Shown here piece after piece: positions 43,861 through 57,477 of a stretch of 64,000 nt of DNA (position 1 is the stretch's first letter; each line of letters begins with the position of its first letter). Origin of the DNA: Dastarcus helophoroides (Eukaryota > Arthropoda > Insecta > Coleoptera > Bothrideridae); the NCBI GenBank assembly GCA_028583605.1, contig CM053335.1, positions 17,193,553-17,257,552 of the forward strand. The letters run 5' to 3'. Made by a program: the position numbers and the translations under genes. Below the pieces are notes generated by a model. The model saw nothing but the letters and a program-made list of their open reading frames with translations. It did no database searches and was not told where the DNA came from.

Positions 43861-45232
43861 TTTGTAATTGGGATCCTTCTATCCTAAAGTATTCATTTCC
43901 TTCGTAATTAGATACATTTTAATTAACAACAAATAACAAATACTTAATTAACAATGAACATATTTCAAAATTTGTGATATGGAACAGTCAATGGTTCTAC
44001 TGATATCAAAATTACTGCGCATGGTGCCAATTTTTATCACTTCAAAAGCATTATTTTTTAATGAGATAATTTGTGGTATACCCACCACAAGTCTAATAGA
44101 AAAGGTCGCCCATTAATTCAAGTTGATCCATCCTGCCCTAATTCCTAATTGTCACAGTTTATATTTGATACAGTTTAAATAAATAAATTCTCTGCAGCTT
44201 TGAGACTGCTTATTTTATTTAGCTGCTAGGTTTTTCCACAAATTACACATTTCGCTCATTTGTTGTCTTTCTTTCTTCGTAAATAAAACATTACAGATCG
44301 TCGAGGAGTAAACAGACGACGAAATGCCACATAAAATTGTTACAAATTTTGCCAAAACTCTGACATTGCACAAATGTAAATTTTTGTGGCATAAACGCAA
44401 TCGCACAATCGCAATTCTTTATTCCTAATTTTCCCAAATATGAATCATAAAAAGATATACGTAAACGATTACATTCCTATAATTATCTGTTGCACGATTT
44501 GGAAAAATTGAATTGTGTTGAGAATTATAAAATTCTACTTACATTGCCATTGATCACTTAATGTACGAGATCGGTTTACCAGAATACTTCGCAAAGAAAT
44601 TACAGAGACTATCTCTTTACCAGATTGTAAGGTTGTATATCGGGAACTTTAGCCATTATCGTAATTCAGAATGACATCCTTCACGACTAACCTAAGTAAA
44701 ACTCAATAGCTTACCTTAAAACAGCAAAAATTCTTACAGCGAGAAACACCCAGGATAACATTTCGTATGTCACTCGAACTGTCACAGTGACACTAATGCT
44801 ATCAGGTCCTCTCTAAATTGTATTTTGACTGATCGATTTAATTACGAATTTATTCTAAGTTTGAGAAGTCTAATTGGGATTTTATAGATCACACTGTATG
44901 CATACAAGTTTCAAGTCTAATGTTGAAAAATGCTAACGCTTAAAATACATAAACCATTCGATAAAAAGGGGGATAGTTTATCCTAGACTATCCAGACAAA
45001 AGCTCTTGTTTAAGTTTCTGTTTTCCAGTGTACATTTTTCACAAAGGGTTACCGGTGGTTGAAGTGGAATCGTTTAATACATTCCAAGTAAAATATCGTG
45101 AGCCGGCGAGCGGATCCTGTGAATGATTGGTGCGATATTCCACCGCAACCATTTATACAAAGAAACAAAGCGTCAGTTTATGTAGATCGCATCGTTCGCT
45201 AGACAATAGAAAAAGGATAATCAGCGACAGCG

Positions 45233-45442
45233 TTAATCCCGCGTATTGTCGGAATAAGCCGATTTATTTGCTGCGGGCCCCATAAAGAAAGCTTCTATGG
45301 GCCTAACGTCGAAACGAATGGGATTCCCGTCCTGCGAAAAACATCCTGCTGCAGCTTGGATGAAAATAAAAAACACACTTTTCATTCGCAACATACGTAT
45401 TAATTTAAAACAACTTCCGCCATTGTTTTTAACGATTAACAT
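45233..45442 (-). other. Unrecognised 69-codon open frame with hydrophobic segment
   Basis: An internal start gives MLRMKSVFFIFIQAAAGCFS, signal-peptide-like, followed by QDGNPIRFDVRPIEAFFMGP and a stop about 15 residues later. Base composition is more coding-like than the surroundings. No family match, Kozak evidence or splice evidence; it could be a small secreted peptide or chance. Confidence 0.2.
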
Positions 45443-46772
45443 GATCTGTATTTTCCAAAAAAAAAAAAAAATAGCAAGCGTAGGCTTTAATCTACATTTA
45501 ATAATACAATCGAACCAAAATAAGTAACTCTTTGTAAGCCTACAGCGTTGTTACGTGTCACAGATACAAATAGAGAAGTTTTTAGAATTTTCGCCTGTCT
45601 GTCCGTCTGTTTGTCCGGGGTAATCCCCCCACCGGCTTAAGCGATTTTAATGAAATTTTCACTAAAACGTAGAGCATATCCACGGTCGTATTTTAGACTA
45701 TTAATTTAGTCTAAATCAGCTTGGCCAACAATCCAATTTTAGGTTAACTGTCAAAAACCAGTGTTTAGCTGATATTGATATTTTTACTTTTTTTAAGTTG
45801 TTATTTATATCAAAATTTCAATTTTTTTAGAATTTCTTTTTTTAGAATTTCGATATTCAAAATTTTGACTTTAAATTTGTTTTAGCTTTTCCGTAAATCG
45901 GTTCATTTCGTACGTTTAATAGTCGTCATCTTTGACAGAAAATGTGTCACGTATTGTTTGGTTGACAAGTAGTAAAATCTCTCGTCACCTCTCTTCAAGA
46001 AAGAGCGAATGGTCTCTCGAATATGTCCATAAAAAAGACATCGTAAAAAGTCCGGATAAAGGAATTGATCCGAAGTCGAAGCTCGACGATCTCATTTGAA
46101 ACAGTAAAAGATCCAGTGAAAATCGCTAAATACTTCAGATAAATGTCTCCCATCACTCCAACGAAATACAATACAGAGATAAATCTGGCCAGTTAGGGAA
46201 GTCTTGTAGATAATTTAAGCGCTTCATCATTCTTATGAGGATGAATGGGTTCCGGATAAATGGCTTCCGGATTAAAAAACAATGACGAGGCGGAAAATAA
46301 TTAAATGCGTTAACTGATGTTATTTTAAAAGGCAGATTCGGATTTCCGAGGTGAACATCCCTCGCGGTTAATTGCGCTGGGATCGACCGCTGAAAAAATA
46401 AAAATTCAAATCGGCGACGCCGCCTGAAAAGCTGATTTGCTCAAATTCGTTTTGATAAATTCAGTTCGCCTGAAATAATCTGAATTATCCTACACTCACT
46501 CGTTTGCACCAGTTCTAGTGTGCACCAGTACCTTAAATTAAGCTACCTGAAATTTGGTAAATCATGCATACGACGCATGCATCCTTATCTAAAAATTTTG
46601 TCAAAATGGCCAATCGATTTGTATAAAAAAATTTCGAATTTGTGTAAAAAATTTCACAATTTTACTGACATCTCGACTTTAGTCTTGAATATTCAACTTT
46701 GTCACGACTCCTGTTTCAGTTTTAGACTCTGTACTGGGTTTTGTATGGCAAATTCGATAAATAATAATCCTA

Positions 46773-47165
46773 ATGGCATCCAAACATACTCATCGTGTAG
46801 GTAATTGTTGTCGGTGGATCACAAAAGCGGAGAAGCTTCTAATTCATCCATTATATTACGTTCAACTGGGTATGAACGGTGCCCTTTCAGCGGCCAGAGA
46901 TCATTACTGTAATACGAAGCGACCGGAACAATGGGCCGCAAATTTACTCGCATCTAATACAGGACCCGGCCGCTTTACAAACAGCGCCATCGCGATGTTA
47001 ATATCGGAACAGAATCTGATCTATAGGACATGGATTTCCAAATTAAATTTTCCATTAGTGGACTCGAAGGATTTAATATACACGCACGGCCATGTTACTG
47101 TTATTAACCACAAACGATACGGATGCAGAGTAATGTGCATTCGACGTTTGACTCAGTTGAAATAA
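46773..47165 (+). other. Unrecognised 130-codon open frame
   Basis: The longest non-repetitive frame outside the ANO10-like gene; it includes KAEKLLIHPLYYVQLGMNGA and RPEQWAANLLASNTGPGRF. GC content is higher than the flanks. No domain recognised and the start context is unremarkable. It may be an old transposon fragment or conserved noncoding DNA. Confidence 0.2.
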
Positions 47166-47261
47166 ATTCACAAAACTACCACGAAATTCCAATCATTATA
47201 TTGGAATTCGCCGAAAATTCGACTCGAAATTATGACAAAATACCAACAATTGATTAATTTG

Positions 47262-47620
47262 ACAAAAATATATGCGGGCTATCGGTTCGAACTGATTAAC
47301 ACGTGAATTGAATAATACTCACTTGAATTGAATAATACCCACTTTATTTTTAAACTAAACTCGAAACACTACCAACTACAATGACTGATTGTCTCTAACT
47401 AACTGACTAGAGGGAAAGGCGACCGCCTTATATAGTTTTGGCTTCCAGATTCTGGAAAAATCTCGCAGATGAGGTTTATCTTTTGCCGAAATTTCTGGAA
47501 CGGCTTATATGCCCGTTTGCTTCATTATCGCGGACCGCTTTTGCCTTATCAGATCTTTCTGGAAACTTTTCTTACGTACTACATTCTACAATTTACATTT
47601 CGTTACAATATCAATGATTG
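47262..47620. mobile_element. Dispersed repeat family 3 copy
   Basis: Second copy of the 27826 element: GCTATCGGTTCGAACTG, AGAGGGAAAGGCGACCGCC, TTATATAGTTTTGG, TTATCGCGGACCGCTTTTGC and TTACAATATCA. It contains TTCCAGATTCTGGAA and TTTCTGGAAC, heat-shock-element-like inverted GAA/TTC units. Confidence 0.6.
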
Positions 47621-47791
47621 AAATTGATCTAGTCCAAGAAGGTTTCACCCCTTTACCACATCGGCAATTAAATAAATAATTACGCGGTACGTATTTCGTC
47701 AGCAGAACTGACATTTTCAAGCGTACTAATCTTAAAGATTAGCACAAGATGCATCGACGTCATCTACATTGAGATTCAAAACGATACTGCC

Positions 47792-47943
47792 AGTAGACTA
47801 CAAATTCATGCAGCCTCCAGGCGGCGTGTATAGTGAATCATAGGTAGTTGAACTACCAACAGTTAAAACACTGCCACCTAGCGAAGCGGTTGCTCTCTAG
47901 GAAAGTTCCCAGAAGACAAGGACTATTGGTCTATGCATTAGAA
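47792..47943. mobile_element. Dispersed element family 1 copy (tail half)
   Basis: GACTACAAATTCATGCAGCC through AAACACTGCCACCTAGCG and TTCCCAGAAGACAAGGAC, ending CTATTGGTCTATGCATTAG. Confidence 0.75.
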
Positions 47944-48654
47944 CCCATTATACCAAGATTAACAATCCAATCTCCCTCTGTAATGCGCTATTTTAGTAAA
48001 TAACAGTTTATTTTGTTACAAAGTTGGAACCCCAATTTTAAGTAGGTCGTTTGTATCGGAAGCCGGAATTATTCTCGGTCGAAAAGGTAGCAATATGAAA
48101 CGGCATAAAACTGAATGTTACCTCTCCATAATAAAGTCGACCGACGATATTCCCGTATCTGAATTGAATCTTTAGGGCGAAATCGGGCAGTCACATAACC
48201 GTAACAATTGGCTGTTGGCGGTCGTTGGCTAAATTGAAATTGAATAGGTCAACTTTATTGTAAAAAAAAAGTGAATTAATATCATCGAAACCGCCGCAAA
48301 CTTTATCGATTGTAATATTTCAACTTTATTTTCATAACTTTCGTAACATTTTCGTTCTTTCACATCATCTGTTCCTTTAGAAATTAGAAACTGAAGTGGA
48401 CTAAATCCACACCTTTAGCAGCCAAAACCTCTTACGTCATTATTTTGACAATTTTATCAGTGATCTTCCCCCCCCCCGCGCAAAAAACATTTAGACGTGT
48501 CAAATTTAAACTGGAGAATCATTTTGAGATTAAGCTTGAAATGACGAAAATAATTCGAAAGGAGAAGGACCTTTTTGCGCCCATCGCACATTCGACTATT
48601 TTCAATTGTATTTCAATAGTTAAATCTATATATTTTTTATTTTGTGAGATTTAC

Positions 48655-51600
48655 GAGATAAAAAGATGTAATGTAAGTTTAAGGTCATGTAAGCTCGAGG
48701 TCACGTAAGCTCAAGGTCGCGTACGGTAAAAGCTTAAAATGAGATGAGCTCAAAGTCACGAGATCTTAGTCAGACAAATTCAAGATCACACAGGATTAAG
48801 GTCACCTGATTTTAAAGTCATGTAAGCTCGACGTCATGTAAGCTCATTGTTACGTAAGCTCAAGGTCAAAGTCGCGCGAGATCAAGGACGCATTCGATCA
48901 TGGCCACGTGATTTCTAAGTCATCTGAGTTCAGGATTACATTAGATCAAGGTCGCGTGTCTGTAGGGTCACGCGAGTTCAAGGTCACGCGAGCAAGGTCG
49001 CATTAGATCATGGCCATGTGATTTCAAGGTCACCTGAGTTCAGGATTACATTAGATCAAGGTCGCGCGTGTGTAAGGTCACGCGAGTTCAAGATCATGCG
49101 AGTTCAAGATCATGCGAGTTTAAGGTCACGCAAACTCAAAATCGCGCGAGGTCAAGGTCGCATTAGATCATGGCCACGTGATTTCAAGGTCATCTGAGTT
49201 CAAGATTACATTAGATCAAGGTCGCGCGCGTGTAAGGTCACGCTACTTCAAGGTCATGCGAGTTCAAGGTCACGCGAGCTCAAAATCGCGCAAAGTCAAG
49301 ATTGCATTAGATCATGGCCACGTGATTTCAAGGTCATCTGAGTTCAGGATTACATGAGATCAAGATCGCGTGTGTGTAAGGTTACGCGAGTTCAAGGTCA
49401 TGCGGGTTCAAGGTAACGCGAGCTCAAAATCGCGCGGGGCCAAGGTCGCATTAGATCAAGGTCGCATTATATCAGGATCGCATGATTTTAAAGTCACCTG
49501 CGTTCAGGATTATATCAGATCAAGCTCGCGTGTGCTCATGTGAGCTCAAGGTCACATGAATTCAATATCATGTGAACTCAAATTCATGTAAAAACGCTGG
49601 AGGTTACATAAGTGTAAGGTCACGCTAGTTGAAGTTGACGCGTGGGTAAGATCACGCGAGTCCAAGGTCATACAGGTTCAAGGTATGTGAGTTCAGGATC
49701 ATGTGCGGTCAAGATCATGTAAACTCATGCTCACTTCAGTTCAAGATCATTGTAGTTCAAGATCACGCAAGTTCATTGAACGTGATCTCAAAGTCTCATA
49801 AGATTAAGGCCATTCAAATCCTAGGTCGCTTCAGTTCAAGGGCATGGTTACCTCAGTTCATGGTTACTTCAGTTCATGGTTACTTCAGTTCAAGGTCATT
49901 CTAGCTCAAGGGCATGTGAGTTCAATGTACGTGATCTCAAGGTCACGTGCGCTCAAGGCCGAGTAATCTCGAAGTCACTTCGATTCAAGGTCACTTCAGT
50001 TCAAGGTTACTTCAGTTCAAGGTCATTCTAGCTCAAGGTCACGGGAGTTTAATTTACGCAATAACAAGGTCACATGAGATCAAGGCATTCAAATTCTATG
50101 TCGCTTGAGTTCATTGTTAGTTCAGTTCAAGGTCATTCTAGCTCAAGGTAATGTGAGTTCAATGTACGTGATCTCAAGGTCACATGCGCTCAAGTCCGAG
50201 TGAGGTGAAAATAATATGAACTCTAAGTCACTTCGGTTCAAGGTCACGGGAGTTCAATGTGCGTTTTCTCAAGGTCACGTGAGATAAGGGTCATACGAAT
50301 CCTAAGTCGCTTCGATTTAAGATCACTTCAGTTCATGGTTACTTCAGTTCAAGGTCATTCTAGTTTAAGGTCACGGGAGTTTAATTTACGCAATAACAAG
50401 GTCACATGAGATCAAGGCATTCAAATTCTAGGTCGCTTCAGTTCATGGTTAGTTCAGTTCAAGGTCATTCTAGCTCAAGGTAATGTGAGTTCAATGTAAG
50501 TGATCTCAAGGTTACATGCGCTCAAGGCCGAGTGAGATGAAGATAATAAAAACTCTAAGTCGTTTCGGTTCAAGGTCACGGGAGTTCAATGTGCGTTTTC
50601 TTAAGGTCAAGTGAGATAAGGGTCATACGAATCCTAGGTCGCTTCGATTTAAAATCACTTCAGTTCATGGTTACTTCAGTTCAAGGTTATTTTAACTCAC
50701 AGTTATTGTAGCTCAAGGTCATACCAGCTCAAGGTCGCGTGAGTTCAATGTACGTGACCTCAAGGTCACGTGCGCTCAATCCAAGTGAGATTAAGGTTAT
50801 ATAAACTCAAGGTCACTAGAGTTCAAGGGCATTTCAGCTCAAGGTCACGGGAGGTCAATGTACGCGTTCTCAAGGTCACGCAATCTCGAGGTCACGTGGG
50901 CTCAAGGCCATTCAAATCCTAGGTTGCTTCAGTTCATGGTCCCTTTAATTCAAGGCCATTCTAGCTCAATGTCATGTGAGTTCAATGTACGTGATCTCAA
51001 GGCCACGTCAGCTCAAGGCCGAGTGAGACTAAGGTAATATGAACTTTAGGTCACTTCGGTTCAAGGTCACGAGAGTTCAATGTGCGTTTTCTCAAGGTCA
51101 CGTGAGATAAGGGTCATACGAATCCTAGGTTGCTTCGATTTAAGATCACTTCAGTTCATGGTTACTTCAGTTCAAGGTCATTTTAACTTACAGTTATTGT
51201 AGCTCAAGGTCATACCAGCTCAAGGTCGCGTGAGTGCAATGTACGTGATCTCAAGGTCACCTATGCTCCATCCAAGTGAGATTAAGGTTATATAAACTCA
51301 AGGTCTCTAGAGATCAAGGGCATTTCAGCTCAAGGTCACGGGAGTTCAATGCACGCGTTCTCAAGGTCACGCAATTTCAAGGTTACTCAATCTCAAGGTC
51401 ACGTGAGATCAAGGCCATTCAAATCTTTGGTTGCTTCAGTTCATGGTCCCTTCAATTCAAGGCCATTCTAGCTCAATGTCATGCGAGTTCAATGTAGGTG
51501 ATCTGAAGGCCACGTCAGGTCAAGGCCGAGTGAGATTAAGGTAGTATGAACTCTAGGTCACTTCGGTTCAAGGTCACGGGAGTTCAATGTGCATTTTCTC

Positions 51601-53755
51601 AAGGTCACGTGAGGTCAGGGTCATACGAATCCTAGGCCACTTCGGTTCAAGGTCATTTTAGTTTATAGTTACTTCAGCTCAAGGGCTTTCTAACTCAAGA
51701 TTATTATAGCTCAAGGTCATATCAGCTCAAGGTTGCGTGAGTTCAATGTACGTTATTTCAAGGTCACGTACGCTCAAGGACAAGTGAGATTAGGATCACA
51801 TAAGCTCAAGATCACTTCGGTTCAAGGTCATTCCCGTTCAAGGTCACGGGAGTTCAATGTACGCGTTCTCTAGTTTACGTGATCTTCAGGTCATCTCAGC
51901 TCAAGGCCGAGTGAGATTAAGATCACATAAATTCAAGGTCACTTTGATTCCAGTTCATTCCAGCTCAAAGTCACGGGAGTTCAATGTATGCGTTCTTAAG
52001 GTCACGTGATCTCAAGGTCATCTGAGCGCAAGGCCGAGTGAGATTATTTCACTCCACTCACATGAATTTAAGGTCACTTCGGTTCCAGCTCAAGGTCGCG
52101 GGAGTTCAATGTATGTGTTCTCAAAATCACATGAGATTAAGGTCACGTGAGATCAAAGTCATACGAAATTTAGGTCGTTTCAGTTCAAGATCACTTCAGT
52201 TCAGGGCTACTTTAGTTCAAGGTCATGCAAGCTCAAGTCATTCCAGCTCAAGGACATATGAGTGCAGTGTGCGTGACCTCAAGGTCACGTACGCTCAAGG
52301 CCGAGTAAGATTAAGGTCATATTAAATTGAGGTCACTATGGTTCAAGGTCATTCCAGCTCAAGGTCACAGGAGTTCAATGTTTGCGTTCTCAAATTCACG
52401 TGATCTCAAGGTCATCCGAGCTCAAGACCGAGTGAGATTAAGGTCATATGAATTCAAGGTCACTTCGGTTCAAGGTCATTCCAGCTTAAGGTACCGGGAG
52501 TTCAATCTATGTGTTCTTAAAATCACATGAGCTTAAGGTCACGAGAGATCAAGGTCACACGAATTCTTAGGAGATTCAGTTCAAGGTCACTTCAGCTCAG
52601 GGCTACTTCAGTTCAAGGTCATTCTAGCTCAAGTAATTTCAACTCAAAGTCGTGTGAGTTCAATGTGCGTGACCTCAAGGTCACGTAGCTTCAAGGTCAC
52701 GTAGCTCAACGCCGAGTGAGATTAAGGTCATATTAACTCCAGGTCACTTTGGTTCAAGGTCATTCCAGATCAAGGTCACGGAAGTTCAACGTTTGCGTTC
52801 TCAAGGTCACCTGATGTCAAGGTTATCTGAGCCCAAGGCCGAGTGAGATTAAAATCACATGAACTGAAGGTCACTTCGGTTTAAGGTCATTTTAGCTTAA
52901 GGTCACGGGAGTTCAATGTATGTATTCTCAAAGTCAAATAAGCTTAAGGTCAACGTGAGATCACGGTCATACAAACTCTAGGTCGTTTCAGTTCAAGGTC
53001 ATTTCAGTTCAGGGCTACTTCAGTTCAAGGTCATTCTAGCTCAAGTCATTCCAGCTCAAGGTCGCGCGAGTTCAATGTGTGTGACCTCAAGGTCACGTAC
53101 GCTCAAGGCCGAGTGAGATTAAGGTCATATGAACTCGAGGTCACTTCGGTTCAAAGTCATTCTGGCTTAAGACCACGGGAGTTCAGTGTACGCGTTCTCA
53201 AGGTCCCGTAATTTCAAGGTCACCTGAGTTCAAGGCCAAGTGAGATTAAGGTTACTTGATCTCAAGGTCACTTCGGTTTAAGGTCATTTCAGCTCAAGGT
53301 CACGGGAGTTTAATGTACATGTTCTTAAAGTCACATAAGCTTAAGGTCACGTGAGATAAAGGTCATGCGAACTCTAGGTCGTTTCAGTTCAAGGTCATTT
53401 TAGTTCACGGTTACTTCAATTCAAGGTCATTCTAGCTCAAGTCATTCCAGATCCAGGTCATTAGAGTTTGATTTACGCGATCTCAAGGTCATGTGAGATC
53501 AAGGTCGTTAGAGTTCAATTTACGCGATCTTAAGGTCATGTGAGATCAAGGTCATACGAATTCTAGGTCGCTTCAGTTCCAGGTCCCTTCAGCTCAAGGT
53601 TATTCCAGCTCAAGGTTATTCCAGCTCAAGGTCATTCTAGTTAAGGTCATGGGAGTTTAATTTACCCGATCTGAAGGTCATGTGAGTTCAAGGCCACGTG
53701 ACATCAAGGTCATATCAACTCAATGTCACGTGACTCAAAATCATATAAAAACAAG
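48655..53755. repeat. 5.1 kb array built on TCAAGGTCA, about 16-17 bp monomers
   Basis: Nearly every 16-30 bases the plus strand has (T/C)TCAAGGTCA or a one-base variant, spaced by short linkers (CTTCAG, CACGTGAG, ATTCTAGC). Sampling the lines gives roughly two exact AAGGTCA per 60 bases. Higher-order blocks recur, for example GTTCAATGTGCGTTTTCTC followed by ATACGAATCCTAGGTCGC at about 50250, 50583, 51073 and 51580. All monomers point the same way. The 67-95 codon frames here are shadows. Confidence 0.93.
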
Positions 53756-54400
53756 ATAGTGTCAGGCAAATGTTTTCTTAGTTTATCTTTTATCTAGAAA
53801 TTCTCTTGATACTTGATCTGGAATTTTCGATTTTCATCTTTTTTCTTATCTGAAAAGGTTTGATAGCAGTAATTGGATAGATTAATGATTTAAAATTTAC
53901 AAATTAGAAACTCTGATTATTTTTTTTTTATACTAGAAGCTGTTAATTAGTGTTCCTAAGGTTTTTTGTAGTCAATTTTTTGTTTATTTTTTAAAAACTC
54001 TCTAAAGAAAAGGTAACTAAATTTTAAACTTTGCTATGAAACTTTTGAATATCCTGGCATTGTTTGGACATTTTTCAAAATTCAAAAGTACAGATCTCGC
54101 GAACGAAACGTCGTATTTCAATTTTCTTTTCAAATTCGAATTCAACCGATCATCATTTGTATGATAACGTAGTTTTGAATAATATTTGATGACAATTATT
54201 TTTTGACATTGGATAATTTGGTGAACATTTCGAAATATCTTCAAAATTTGGAAATTTCGAAATTTTAAACCCTTATATCTACTAAACTAAAAGTCGTAAG
54301 CTCTATTTTTTTTTAGATCGGGATTCTGCACCCCAAAATCCGTATAATAGGGTAATTTTAAATATTATTTGGTAACTTTTAATTTTGGACATTGGAAAAT
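53756..54400. other. AT-rich DNA, nothing recognised
   Basis: No repeat period or coding signal stands out. The minus-strand 75-codon frame at 54017 is lysine- and asparagine-rich, as expected by chance. Confidence 0.5.
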
Positions 54401-54403
54401 GTC

Positions 54404-54510
54404 GTAAAAATTTTGAAATTGAAAATTTCGAAACTTTGAACTTGAAAATTTCGAAACTTTGAAATTGAAAATTTCGAAACTTTGAAATTGAAAATTTCGA
54501 AACTTTAGAG
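54404..54510. repeat. 23 bp tandem repeat, 4 copies
   Basis: TTGAAAATTTCGAAACTTTG repeats four times with a 23-base period, differing only at the linker (AAC/AAA). Confidence 0.88.
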
Positions 54511-57440
54511 GCTTGTATCTCGTAAATGGATAGCCCAATTTGGTTTTCAGTTTTCGATTCTACGTCCCGAGATCTCTGTCGAAATGCTATAAACTCTTTT
54601 TCGAAAAATGGAAATTTTGCATGTTTTGGAAGAAGAGGTAACCCTTTGAACTTTTTTCGACATCAAAAATTTGTCATTTTTTTTATCATATAAACATTTT
54701 GACCTTTTTCATTTTCAATAGTCTGCACTAGGGGGCTTCGGATGCAGATTGCAGAATGATGTTTTGTTCAAATTGATTGATAGGTTCAGCAAACACACAG
54801 TTCTTCATTTGTATATTAGTAAGGATGCAATTTGTTAACGAGGGGTACTCAACGTTAGGAAACATTATGAAAAGGGTATACAGATGTCGAAATTTTTGAA
54901 ACCTTGGTTTAGTGTAATGAAAAGGAAATCTGGTGATTGCAAATGGCGATTTTTTTTATATTTATTTACTTATTAAACAAAACACATCAAAAACGTTCAT
55001 ATGGATGAAAATTTCTACTCTATTTACGTCACCATAAAAATCAAAACATTTCAGTTTATGTTAATAAAAACAGTAAAATCTGTCCAACGTAAAAAGGGCC
55101 GAACTAGTAACAAAATTACATAAAAGTTTTATTATTAGCAATAAATTGCATCCATGCAAGTAATCCGTAGTAATAAAACGGCTTTAAACTTTTACGTAGT
55201 CCCCATAAATAAAACACTTTTCCATTGTCTCGGAATAAGTTAACGGCCCAACGAGAAAAAAGTCTAAAAAAAAATAACACAAAAAGTACGCACATCGGGC
55301 GATGAATAAAACATGGGTATCCTTCTAACGTACTCGTTCTCGGTTTGTGGAAATCTCATTTATTCAATCACTTCTTTCATTCGGTCAAAGTGCTCATATC
55401 GGATTTAACCACGCGCCCAAAAACCTTCTCACATGACTTCGTAATAACGGTCCCATCTTCGGTATATAAGGTGGAAATATGTTGCGGGGTCGAGCCAAAA
55501 TAAACAAAGACGGGACGTCGAGGGCGGATGGGTTTTATTGCACGGAGTTTTCCCACTAAAATCGGTTGTAAACAATGTATTGTCGAGGGTTAATTTTGAG
55601 CGCATAAGTCGTAAAAGTTGTTTTATGTCGCAAAATAGATTTATAATGAAAGGTTTGTTATTTATTATATGTGCGACTATTTCATCCATAAGACGATTTT
55701 CTTAGAGTTATTTTGGTCGCTGGCGTCTTTCTGGAACGATTTTTAAATTGTAACAACCATACCAAGTTGTATTTAACAAAACTGATCCTAAAATTATATT
55801 TAATTTTAAACGAAATACCACCAAATCTACGAGTATTTGTAAGATGTAAGTGTTCACTTCGGTCAGGCAGTCGTGGGGATTGCTGACAGAAGTGGGCAAT
55901 TTCCCATGACTGCCGACAGAAGTGAAAACTTGCATTTTACCAAGTACGAGATTTGAACGAGGTATTTCGTTCTAAATTAGGTATAATTTCAGGTCTGAAT
56001 AAAAGGTGCGAACTTTTCAGGGAAAATTTCCTCTTCGAGTTGTTTTAGGTAAACGCGGAATTAAAGTTTTATTGCTTTTAATTTACCGCACGTATCTAAA
56101 ACTTGGGCTTTTATTTGGAGAGATACAGCGAGGAACTTGAGGAATTTTAAGCGTATTGCAAAGCACGGGATAAGATATAAAGCTTCACTTCACATCAAGA
56201 CTTGTATAATTCTTTTAAACCGCCACGTCGGGGACAACTTTTGCAACAATTTGTTCTCTTGGAAAACAATTCGTTTTTAAGAGAAAAATTACCAGACATT
56301 TTCGAAGACGACACGTGAAAGTTAAGACTTTTCAGTTTTAAATTGAGGTGAGGGCACGTATTTCTCTCAAATACGCTTTTATTTTCGTTTTGATAACGGA
56401 AAAGTAGATTAATTTGATGAAAAATTAATAGCAAATTATTTTATAATTAAATACTAAGTCTTTGAATTACACAGGAAGAGAAAAACAACAAAATAACTTC
56501 AGGCAACAAAACTTTGATTAGGTAATATTTTTTACTGAGTCAGAGTAGAGATTTGTTTTTTTTTGAATGTTTTAATTTGTCTTTGATTTTAATAAAGAAC
56601 CAGATTGATAAGCTTTAAAGAGTTCATGCAGATTGCAGAATGATATATTGTTCAAATTCGTTGATACGATCATTTATATAATCAGCTGATTCGCAGCGAG
56701 TCTTCGGCTCTATATTGAGTAGCAAAGTGTTGCCTCACAGCGTTAGATGACGCTGTCTTCCCAACAATTTAACAATCCAGCTTTGCAACGTGTGTCTATG
56801 CCAATTTTCATTAAAATCGCTTCAATAATTGAACCATGAAAATCGGACCAACAGACAGACAAACGCATTTATTATATTAGTTGGGATTAGGACGTTTTAA
56901 AAGCTACTAATGGATTCGATATAATATGTTCGGTTGATGACATAGTGGCAACCCCCAGCAAAATACATTTAATCAGCTTTTTAACCACCAATAATTATTA
57001 CAGTAACATTAACGTGCATGAAAATGGCAATCCTATGTTGCCATGATCTTTGATCCCAAAGCTTTAACAGCTACAGATTTTATCCCAACGTTTTAATGTT
57101 AATTTATGTTCCAATCATTTCCAGCTCTGTGTCCTGCATGTGTTATAATTAACCTTCTCGTGTCATTAATCATCCAATATCGGGGCGACCAACGGAATTT
57201 GTATTTTTGTAAAAACTGGTTTATTTCGGTTTTTGCTTTAATTTCGTGTTTAAATTCTAATATTTAATGCAAGAGAGTACGGAGGGCCGTTTCTTGTGTA
57301 GACTCTGCTTGATACACGACGTAAGACGTCAACGCCATCTCGCCAACAATGCGAGAGAGCCAAGAGAGCTGTTTCCGAGATACACGACGTCGGCGCCATC
57401 TCTGTACCAGTAGCCTAACATCCATGCAAGCACCGCTAAG
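54510..57440. other. Mostly unique DNA with dispersed element family 4 pieces
   Basis: 54745-54790 and 56610-56890 carry the TGCAGATTGCAGAATGAT end of family 4, the latter running through GCCAATTTTCATTAAAATCG and AACAGACAGACAAACGC. Open frames at 55429, 55708 and 56195 on the minus strand show no recognisable domains. Confidence 0.55.
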
Positions 57441-57477
57441 ATTTATGAGATTGCTATAAAGAAAATGTTTTTTTTTT

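Larger units (their letters stand above)
43870..47260. other. Mostly unique AT-rich DNA
   Basis: No recognised gene. Small candidates are listed separately at 45233 and 46773. 45590-45670 holds a lone TGTCTGTCCGTCTGTTTG...GCGATTTTAATGAAATTTTC motif of the element family 4 type. Confidence 0.5.

Noticed and set aside
45429..45520. Poly-A stretch near 45460 as a processed retrocopy tail
   Set aside because: No upstream gene-like sequence ends there and no target duplication was seen.
48655..53755. CRISPR-like direct repeats
   Set aside because: Monomers are 16-17 bp, variable, without unique spacers of fixed length; the host is a eukaryote.
55429..56434. Three minus-strand frames of 75-86 codons
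   Set aside because: No recognisable motif, no compatible splice phases with each other, composition as expected from AT-rich DNA.
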